From positions 1 through 10,668 of the forward strand of contig CAKQWL010000147.1 in NCBI GenBank assembly GCA_934278965.1: 10,668 bases of DNA, in the 5' to 3' direction. Each line of letters begins with the position of its first letter. The stretch's first letter is position 1. Both the position numbers and the translations under genes were made by a program. Shown here piece after piece: positions 5,874 through 10,668 of the stretch. The DNA comes from an uncultured Clostridia bacterium. Its GTDB lineage: Bacteria; Bacillota; Clostridia; Peptostreptococcales; Anaerovoracaceae. The notes under the pieces are model-generated. The model had not been told where the DNA came from. It was given only the letters and a program-made list of their open reading frames with translations, and did not search any database.

Positions 5874-6329
5874 ATGGTCTATACTGTGGGAGAAATGGCG
5901 AAACTTCTTGGAATTACGGCATCCACGCTCCGCTGCTACGATAAAGAGGGACTGCTTCCCTTTGTGGAACGCTCCTCCGGCGGGATCCGTATGTTTCAGG
6001 AAGCGGATTTTGAATGGCTGCAAGTGATCGGCTGCATGAAAAAGGCCGGAATGTCTATCAAAGTCATCCGGCAGTATATCGAAATGGCGCTGCAGGGTGA
6101 CAATACCATCGATCTCCGTCTCGATATGTTCCGCCATCAACCGGCAGTCTTAAAACGGCAGATGGAGGAATTGCAGCAGACCATGGAAATGGTGGATTAC
6201 AAAGGCTGGTACTACGAAACGGCAAAAGAGGCCGGAACTACTGACATTCCTCAGAGAATGGAACTTTCGGAAGTTCCGGAGCGTTTCCGAAAAATCCGTC
6301 AGGAACTGGGGACACTACCGGAAGCATAG
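5874..6329 (+). CDS. MerR-family transcriptional regulator, NmlR/AdhR-like
   Basis: A 151-residue MerR regulator. The winged helix-turn-helix is at residues 2-70: YTVGEMAKLLGITASTLRCY, then DKEGLLPFVERSSGGIRMF (the wing), then helices with DFEWLQVIGCMKKAGMSIKVIRQYIEM. A long dimerisation helix follows at about 85-108 (VLKRQMEELQQTMEMVDYK), then a GWYYETA segment and a short tail. Cys54 lies where NmlR/AdhR-group regulators carry their conserved thiol, so sensing of aldehydes, quinones or similar electrophiles is likely but inferred. There is a second cysteine at residue 21. GGAGGG at 5860-5865, 8 bases upstream, fixes the start. It is divergent from the reductase operon and 43 bp upstream of the EamA gene, with which it is probably cotranscribed. 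Confidence 0.9.
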   Translation: MVYTVGEMAKLLGITASTLRCYDKEGLLPFVERSSGGIRMFQEADFEWLQVIGCMKKAGMSIKVIRQYIEMALQGDNTIDLRLDMFRHQPAVLKRQMEELQQTMEMVDYKGWYYETAKEAGTTDIPQRMELSEVPERFRKIRQELGTLPEA

Positions 6330-6372
6330 GCGATCATTCGAAATTTCATGAACCCAAAAGGAGGTCTTTCTT

Positions 6373-6786
6373 ATGTGGTTTATCTTTGCACTTCTGTCCG
6401 CCGTATTTGCGGCACTGACATCCATCCTCGCTAAAATCGGAATCGACGGTGTTTCCTCAAATCTCGCGACCGCCATTCGAACCTCTGTTGTTCTTCTCAT
6501 GGCATGGGGGATGTTCTTCCTTACCCATACGCAAGGCGGCATAACGGAGATTGACAGGAAAAGCTGGCTATTTTTGATTCTCTCCGGTCTGGCAACGGGC
6601 GCTTCATGGCTTTGTTATTACCGTGCACTGCAGATCGGAGAAGCCTCCAAAGTGGTTCCTATTGATAAACTGAGTGTCGTCATTACCTTGGTACTTGCGT
6701 TCGTCTTTCTTCACGAGCAATTCACCGTGAAGTCTCTCTTCGGGTGCATTCTGATCGGTGCCGGGACACTTCTGATGGTTTTGTAA
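6373..6786 (+). CDS. Half-size EamA-family (DMT superfamily) membrane transporter
   Basis: A 137-residue integral membrane protein made of one EamA unit, against two in standard drug/metabolite transporters (about 290-300 residues). Probable membrane helices lie at about 2-22, 30-50, 65-85, 95-114 and 118-137. The segment LCYYRALQIGEASKVVPIDKL (about 80-100) followed by VVITLVLAFVFLHEQF is the typical EamA core. Stand-alone single-unit members are common in Firmicutes and would have to pair to make a transporter. Start support is AAGGAGG at 6358-6364, 8 bases before the ATG. It lies directly behind merR, so it may export a compound or metabolite connected with the signal the regulator senses. 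The substrate is unknown. Confidence 0.88.
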   Translation: MWFIFALLSAVFAALTSILAKIGIDGVSSNLATAIRTSVVLLMAWGMFFLTHTQGGITEIDRKSWLFLILSGLATGASWLCYYRALQIGEASKVVPIDKLSVVITLVLAFVFLHEQFTVKSLFGCILIGAGTLLMVL

Positions 6787-6851
6787 TTTCGGCAAGAACT
6801 TCAATCGTGCAGGAAATGCAAATGCTCACCGCTGCCTGCGGAATAAAACAA

Positions 6852-6899
6852 GAAACTGCCCTGCGCTTCCTTCACACTTTGTTGCCGCAGGGCAGTTTC
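6852..6899. terminator. Bidirectional Rho-independent terminator
   Basis: Perfect 14-bp arms GAAACTGCCCTGCG (6852-6865) and CGCAGGGCAGTTTC (6886-6899) enclose a 20-base loop. The right arm is followed by CATTTTCATTCTTTTT. On the minus strand the other arm is followed by TTGTTTTATTC. It separates the convergent EamA and bactofilin genes and probably ends both units. Confidence 0.85.
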
Positions 6900-6963
6900 C
6901 ATTTTCATTCTTTTTGCTGTCCGCTTGGATCCGCCGGAATCCCGACCGATATTCCGCCGCTTT

Positions 6964-7581
6964 CTATAGATTTCTGCCGCCCTTCATTTCGATGCCTCCG
7001 CGGATGGCCGCACCTCGGGTTACGACAATCGTTTCAGTCGTGATCGTTCCGTCGATTTGCGCCTGCTCCGCAAGCTCGGTATTCCCCGAAATGAGAAGCT
7101 CACCGCCAATGGCGCCGTTACAGAAAAGCTCCTTTGCCTTTACATTTCCCTGTACACGGGAATTCTCACTGATCGTGACAAGTCCCTCCGCTTCAATATC
7201 GCCAACCAACTCACAATTCTGGAGCCGGAGGCTGCCTGCCTTAATATTTCCCTGCATGTTCGAACGGAGAAGCACATTTCCCTTCGTCTCGATATCTCCC
7301 TGAAAATCTCCGGCAATCTCGATATCTCCGGTTGATTTCAGCGTTCCCTTGACAGCTGTGCCGAATGCAATATAAGTCCGTGCGTTTTCGGCATTCTTCG
7401 GAACTGCGGCCTGTGCTTCCGGTTTGGATGCACCTTTTCCGGACGGCGTTGCCGTTTTTTCCGCAGGGCGCTGGTCCTTGCCGTTCTCCGCCTTATCAGG
7501 AGAACCGCTCCCCAATCCGAACATTTCATACATAGCCTGCTTCAGATTGTCCTTGCTGTCATTTTTTTGAGCTTTTTCCAT
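6964..7581 (-). CDS. Bactofilin family polymer-forming cytoskeletal protein
   Basis: A bactofilin, a cytosolic or membrane-associated beta-helical protein that polymerises without nucleotide and positions cell-wall enzymes. From the start used here the protein has 205 residues. A charged, low-complexity N-terminus (with KDNLKQAMYEMFGLGSG, then a Lys/Pro/Ala-rich linker) precedes the bactofilin domain. The domain shows the repeating short strands ending in G-x-I or G-N-V: KGTLKSTGDIEIAG, FQGDIETKGNV, MQGNIKAGSL, LVGDIEAEGLV, VQGNVKAKEL, IGGELLISGN, IDGTITTETI. The start at 7581 (MEKAQKND) follows AGGAGAGG about 11 bases upstream. An in-frame ATG at 7635 would add 18 hydrophilic residues but has no clear ribosome binding site. 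It follows the polysaccharide deacetylase gene and ends 65 bp before the terminator. A bactofilin beside a wall-modifying enzyme fits the known habit of this family. Confidence 0.88.
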   Translation of the reverse strand: MEKAQKNDSKDNLKQAMYEMFGLGSGSPDKAENGKDQRPAEKTATPSGKGASKPEAQAAVPKNAENARTYIAFGTAVKGTLKSTGDIEIAGDFQGDIETKGNVLLRSNMQGNIKAGSLRLQNCELVGDIEAEGLVTISENSRVQGNVKAKELFCNGAIGGELLISGNTELAEQAQIDGTITTETIVVTRGAAIRGGIEMKGGRNL

Positions 7582-7671
7582 CTGTTTTCCATCCTCTCCT
7601 GAATTTCTGTGTCTTTCCGCCAACCGTTCCTTCATTTTCTCGTTCCGCGCCGCGCGGCACTTTTTTCCGGT

Positions 7672-8580
7672 CTATCCCGCATTCCGATACGGAAACAATA
7701 CCGGCTTATCGTTCGGCGTCAGCGCCTTCAGTTCAAACCCCTGCGCACGAAGTGCGTCAATGATTCCCGGAAGAGCCTGCACCGTCGTTGCCTTTGCCGC
7801 CGCATCATGCATCAGCACGACACCCCGCGAAAGCTTTCCGGCACCTGCCGTAACATTATAAGTCAGTACCTCTGCCGCCAGAGGTTTTCCGGCGGCGTCC
7901 TGACTGGAAATATTCCAGTCGAACGGCACAAAGCCTCGCCGCAGCATCTCCGCAATCAAATCCTGATAAATTCCGCTGTTATATGCGTTGATGCTTCCTC
8001 CCGGAAATCGAAAAATCGTCGGTGTCTGTCCCGTCGTTTCGCTGACCAGATTGAATAAACGCTCCTTATCGGCCAGATAAGCTTCTACCGAAACATAAAT
8101 TTCTTTGTAATTATGTGTATATGAATGCATCGCGATCGTATGCCCTTCTTCCACAATGCGCCGCATCAGCGATTTACTGTACTCATCCTCTCTTCCGATG
8201 ACAAAAAAAGTCGCTTTCACATCCTTTTCCTTCAGAATGTTTAGAATTTCCTCCGTCCGCGGTGACGGTCCGTCATCAAAGGTCAGGTAAACAACCCCCT
8301 CCTCCGCGGTATTCGCGTTCAGCTCCTGCGGTGCGTAGAAATTCGGAAAAAGGTCCTGGTACGGCGATTCCGCTGTAAATCCGCCGTTCTCATCCTCCAC
8401 CCAGGCAAGCTCACTGGCCTCCTGCGCCTCGCGCAGCAAATCTTTCGTTTTCTCCAGTCCCCGAAAAAAATGAATCGCAAGACCGCTTGGAACCGCAATC
8501 ATCACCAGAACCGCAAGAAGAATTAAATTTTTGAAGAAGCGCACACTACCGATGTACCTTGTATTCTCTCTCTCATCCAT
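7672..8580 (-). CDS. Membrane-anchored polysaccharide deacetylase (NodB homology domain, CE4)
   Basis: A 302-residue enzyme that should remove N-acetyl (or related acyl) groups from peptidoglycan or another envelope glycan outside the membrane. An N-terminal membrane anchor lies at about 16-39 (FFKNLILLAVLVMIAVPSGL) after a short charged cytosolic tail. The NodB domain covers about 95-285, with all five CE4 motifs: TFDDGPS (100-106, general base and first metal Asp), HSYTH (152-156, metal His pair), RFPGGS (191-196), DWN (221-223) and LMHD (256-259). The catalytic site therefore looks intact. PgdA/PdaA-type proteins are the nearest well-known relatives. The substrate cannot be told from sequence. 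The start uses GAGGTGAG about 11 bases upstream. It lies between lgt and the bactofilin gene on the same strand. Confidence 0.93.
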   Translation of the reverse strand: MDERENTRYIGSVRFFKNLILLAVLVMIAVPSGLAIHFFRGLEKTKDLLREAQEASELAWVEDENGGFTAESPYQDLFPNFYAPQELNANTAEEGVVYLTFDDGPSPRTEEILNILKEKDVKATFFVIGREDEYSKSLMRRIVEEGHTIAMHSYTHNYKEIYVSVEAYLADKERLFNLVSETTGQTPTIFRFPGGSINAYNSGIYQDLIAEMLRRGFVPFDWNISSQDAAGKPLAAEVLTYNVTAGAGKLSRGVVLMHDAAAKATTVQALPGIIDALRAQGFELKALTPNDKPVLFPYRNAG

Positions 8581-8622
8581 TGCCCTTTGATCTCACCTCG
8601 ATGCCGTTTTTCCCATCTTTTC

Positions 8623-8642
8623 CAGACCGCATCACCGGTCTG
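8623..8642. other. Hairpin in the leader of the deacetylase gene
   Basis: Perfect 7-bp arms CAGACCG (8623-8629) and CGGTCTG (8636-8642) flank a 6-base loop, in the 73-bp gap between lgt and the deacetylase gene. There is no T-tract on either strand, so it is not a standard terminator. It could be an operator just downstream of the promoter, or an RNA leader or processing hairpin. Confidence 0.4.
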
Positions 8643-8652
8643 AAACGCTTTT

Positions 8653-8661
8653 ATTATAACA
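8653..8661 (-). promoter_or_regulatory. Probable extended -10 promoter for the deacetylase-bactofilin unit
   Basis: On the minus strand TGTTATAAT (8661-8653) is a perfect extended -10 element, and it overlaps the lgt stop codon. No good -35 box is seen 17-18 bp upstream (TAACAC or ATAACA), but an extended -10 can work without one. Transcription would begin near 8646 and pass through the hairpin at 8623-8642. Confidence 0.5.
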
Positions 8662-9430
8662 TATCTTTCGAATTTGTGTTATGTAATTTTTTCCTTTTCT
8701 GCCGGCCGCTCAGCCACCCGTATAAACAGGCGGCCAAAACGATCAATACAAGGCTCAGTACCTGGGCCTGCCGAAGCGGTCCTATCATCAGACTGTCCGT
8801 ACGCAGACCTTCCACGCAGAACCGTTCCGCAGAATACAGCATTACATAAAGGCAGAAAACCTGCCCTTGGAACCGCTCTTTGCGGCTGAAATAAAGCAGA
8901 AACAAGCCCAGCAGAAGACACCAGACCGACTCATAGAGAAATGTAGCATGATATTTCTGTCCGTCAATCCATACATAGATCGGAAAATCGGTCAAGCCAC
9001 CGTGTGCTTCTTCATTAAAGAAGTTTCCCCAGCGCCCGATCGACTGCGCCAGCGCAACCGATGGAGCCGCCAGATCCAATGCCGCCAAAACACGGATTCC
9101 TTTTCTGCGGCACATCAGCGCGCCGCAGAAAAGACCCAGCAGCAAGCCCCCGTGAATCGCAAGGCCCCCGCTCCGAATGTCGATCATTTTGAAAAAATCG
9201 CCGGCATACTGATCCCACTTAAATGCCACATAGTAAGCCCTCGCACCGACTACACCGGCCGGAATCGCCGCGATCAGGACGTCCAAAAGCGCATCCGGAT
9301 CAATACCGAACTTCGGCGCGCGCCGACAGGCAATCGCGCAGGCCAGCAGGATGGCAATTCCGATGAGCACGCCGTACCACATCACATCAAAACCAAAGAT
9401 ACGAAAAGCAACAGGATCCGGTGCTACCAT
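8654..9430 (-). CDS. lgt: Prolipoprotein diacylglyceryl transferase Lgt
   Basis: A 258-residue polytopic membrane enzyme that transfers diacylglycerol from phosphatidylglycerol to the lipobox cysteine of prolipoproteins, the first step of lipoprotein maturation. Seven hydrophobic segments are plausible. Family marks are VMWYGVLIG (16-24), RSGGLAIHGG (86-95, with the conserved His93), IGRWGNFFNEEAHG (131-144, the Lgt signature with the essential Arg and Asn), HATFLYES (161-168), and ERFCVEGLRTDSL (202-214, with the conserved Arg pair near the active site). Length is normal for Gram-positive Lgt. The C-terminus is a short basic cytosolic tail. Its ATG overlaps the end of rpe by 7 bp and AAGGAG lies about 8 bases upstream inside rpe, so translational coupling is likely. 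Confidence 0.97.
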   Translation of the reverse strand: MVAPDPVAFRIFGFDVMWYGVLIGIAILLACAIACRRAPKFGIDPDALLDVLIAAIPAGVVGARAYYVAFKWDQYAGDFFKMIDIRSGGLAIHGGLLLGLFCGALMCRRKGIRVLAALDLAAPSVALAQSIGRWGNFFNEEAHGGLTDFPIYVWIDGQKYHATFLYESVWCLLLGLFLLYFSRKERFQGQVFCLYVMLYSAERFCVEGLRTDSLMIGPLRQAQVLSLVLIVLAACLYGWLSGRQKRKKLHNTNSKDML

Positions 9431-10074
9431 GTCAGAAACTCCTTCACTCTCTCCTCCAGATTCGGCGCGCCGAATACCGAGGAGCCGGCTACCACCAGCG
9501 ACACTCCCGCATCAATCACATCCCGGACATTTTCTGTTGTAATTCCTCCGTCAATCTCGATCTCAAAATTCAGTCTCCGTTCCCGGCGCAGTGCGTCAAG
9601 TTCCTTGACCTTTCTGAGCGCCGTCGGAATAAATTTCTGTCCGCCGAATCCGGGATTTACACTCATTACCAGTACCATATCCAGATCCTCAAGTACCTCG
9701 GAAAGCACCGAAACCGGCGTCCCCGGATTGATAGCAGCGCCCGCCTTCACCCCAAGGCTCTTGATGTTCTGAATACTTCGGTGCAAGTGGACGCATGCTT
9801 CTTGATGAACCGTGATATATTCCGTATTCGGCAGCACAAAATCCGCAGCATACCGGTCCGGATTTTCAATCATCAGATGTACATCAAACGGCAGCTTTGT
9901 TTTCCCGACAAGCGATTTCACAATCGGTGCACCGAAACTGATATTCGGCACGAAATGTCCGTCCATAACATCAATATGAAGAATCTGTGCTCCGGCTCTT
10001 TCAATCTGCGCCACCTGTTCTCCGAGTTTCGAAAAATCCGCCGATAAAATCGACGGCGCAAGTCTCTTTTCCAT
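9424..10074 (-). CDS. rpe: Ribulose-phosphate 3-epimerase
   Basis: A cytosolic TIM-barrel enzyme that interconverts ribulose 5-phosphate and xylulose 5-phosphate in the pentose phosphate pathway. From this start it has 216 residues, the usual length. Motifs seen in order are LAPSILSADF, HIDVMDGHFVPN (metal His and catalytic Asp), DVHLMIENP (second metal His), INPGTP, MSVNPGFGGQKF, EIDGGIT (second catalytic Asp) and VAGSSVFG (phosphate site). The ATG at 10072-10074 gives the family-standard N-terminus and is preceded by AGAGGA. An upstream in-frame ATG at 10107 would add 11 basic residues and is less likely. It lies 65 bp after rsgA and overlaps lgt by 7 bp. The rsgA-rpe pair is a well-known Firmicutes arrangement. 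Confidence 0.97.
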   Translation of the reverse strand: MEKRLAPSILSADFSKLGEQVAQIERAGAQILHIDVMDGHFVPNISFGAPIVKSLVGKTKLPFDVHLMIENPDRYAADFVLPNTEYITVHQEACVHLHRSIQNIKSLGVKAGAAINPGTPVSVLSEVLEDLDMVLVMSVNPGFGGQKFIPTALRKVKELDALRRERRLNFEIEIDGGITTENVRDVIDAGVSLVVAGSSVFGAPNLEERVKEFLTW

Positions 10075-10139
10075 TCTGCTTCCTCTTCTCTGCTTTTGTT
10101 GTTCCATTCAGCAGCCCTGTCGGGCCGCATTCCTAACCA

Positions 10140-10668
10140 TCAATAACGGTTTTTTTCTTTTTCCCGAATCTCCAAAAGCTGCGCTGCGTACGAGCGATAG
10201 CGCTCCTTTCGGATTTCCCCTCGCGAAACGGCCTCCCGCACCGCGCAGCCCGGTTCTCTCAAATGCCGGCAATTATCATACCGGCACTTTCCGAGGTAAG
10301 CGGAGAACTCCGGATATCCGTGTGCAAGCTCACTTTCCTCCATTTCCGGAAGATCAAAGGAGGTAAATCCCGGTGTATCAAAAACTCTTCCGCCAAGCCG
10401 CATCTCGAATAATTCCGCATGCCGCGTTGTATGCCGTCCCCGGCCTGTTTTACTGCTGACATGACCGGTTTCCATTCGTTCCTGACGGATCAGCGCATTG
10501 AGAAGCGTCGATTTTCCGGCGCCGGACGGGCCGGCAAGCGCCGCCTGCTTCCCGGCAAGCGCCGCTTCCAATGCGTCTAAGCCCTGTCTTTTTGCTGCAC
10601 TGATCGGATAAATCGGATAAATCCCTTCATAGATACCGCAAAGCGCCGCGGTATCCGCTGCGTCCGCC
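10140..10668 (-). CDS. rsgA: Ribosome small subunit-dependent GTPase A (RsgA/YjeQ), partial, C-terminal part
   Basis: A circularly permuted GTPase that helps 30S subunit maturation. The 5' part, holding the OB-fold and the G4/G5 motifs, is beyond the right edge. The frame is open to the window end and about 175 residues are visible. Seen in order are IYPISAAKRQGLDAL (end of the G5-type region), LAGPSGAGKSTLLNAL (G1 loop), SSKTGRGRHTTRHAEL (G2 region with the family TGRGRHTTR motif), FDTPGFTSFDL (G3), then the C-terminal zinc region CRYDNCRHLREPGC, which supplies the three Cys and one His ligands, and the final helices AVREAVSRGEIRKERYRSY. Both the motif order and the zinc site identify RsgA firmly. 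It is the first visible gene of the rsgA-rpe-lgt run. Confidence 0.97.
   Translation of the reverse strand, partial: ADAADTAALCGIYEGIYPIYPISAAKRQGLDALEAALAGKQAALAGPSGAGKSTLLNALIRQERMETGHVSSKTGRGRHTTRHAELFEMRLGGRVFDTPGFTSFDLPEMEESELAHGYPEFSAYLGKCRYDNCRHLREPGCAVREAVSRGEIRKERYRSYAAQLLEIREKEKNRY

Noticed and set aside
7582..7635. Longer start for the bactofilin at 7635
   Set aside because: It has no clear ribosome binding site, adds an unusual charged stretch, and the internal ATG at 7581 has AGGAGAGG upstream. The longer form is not excluded.
8867..9772. A 301-codon plus-strand frame over lgt and rpe
   Set aside because: It is antisense to two genes with full family signatures. The translation is Ser/Thr/Arg-rich and featureless.
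10075..10107. Longer start for rpe at 10107
   Set aside because: It would add MEQQKQRRGSR before the family-standard N-terminus, and the internal ATG has AGAGGA at a normal distance.
10111..10128. GC-rich hairpin GCAGCCC-TGTC-GGGCCGC between rsgA and rpe, considered as a terminator
   Set aside because: It has no T-tract on the minus strand and lies inside a tightly packed gene run, so termination is not supported. It may be a minor RNA structure.
1..10668. CRISPR array, rRNA, complete insertion sequence or toxin-antitoxin pair
   Set aside because: No evenly spaced short direct repeats, no rRNA-like sequence, no transposase or terminal inverted repeats with target duplication, and no recognisable toxin or antitoxin pair was seen on either strand.

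Overview
The window looks like a chromosomal segment from a low-to-mid GC Gram-positive anaerobe, most likely a gut-type member of Clostridia. This rests on the strong AGGAGG-type ribosome binding sites, the near-consensus sigma-A promoters, a surface protein anchored by SLH domains and carrying GLUG and InlB-type repeats, and the gene order rsgA-rpe-lgt. The genus cannot be fixed from the sequence alone.

Layout: (1) 1-331, minus strand: 5' part of ychF, running off the left edge. (2) 332-907: a gene-poor accessory strip. It holds a probable short frameshifted coding remnant, a 37-bp near-perfect palindrome, a Tn916-type excisionase (Xis) remnant on the minus strand, and a strong sigma-A promoter reading right. 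(3) 908-4036, plus: a 1042-residue secreted S-layer-type protein, closed by a bidirectional terminator at 4107-4143. (4) 4187-5740, minus: a three-gene operon encoding a RibD-C-type (DHFR-like) reductase, a cupin and a carboxymuconolactone-decarboxylase-family protein. (5) 5741-5873: a compact regulatory region with two face-to-face promoters and a MerR-type dyad. (6) 5874-6786, plus: a MerR regulator and a half-size EamA transporter, followed by a bidirectional terminator. (7) 6964-10668, minus: a housekeeping and cell-envelope run, rsgA (partial)-rpe-lgt, then a membrane-anchored NodB-type polysaccharide deacetylase and a bactofilin.

How the parts work together: regions 4-6 look like one stress-response unit. 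The MerR protein resembles the NmlR/AdhR branch, with a Cys at residue 54 after the DNA-binding domain. The dyad CTTAAAG-N4-CTTTAAG sits in a 19-bp spacer between the -35 and -10 boxes of the promoter for the reductase-cupin-CMD operon. In Bacillus subtilis, AdhR controls a CMD-family gene among others, so a reactive-electrophile (aldehyde/quinone) response is a reasonable inference. Region 7 joins ribosome assembly and central metabolism (RsgA, Rpe) to envelope work (Lgt lipoprotein lipidation, glycan deacetylation, bactofilin scaffold). A separate promoter at the end of lgt probably serves the last two genes. The strip around the SLH protein carries traces of a past mobile element (the Xis remnant) and may be an insertion next to ychF.
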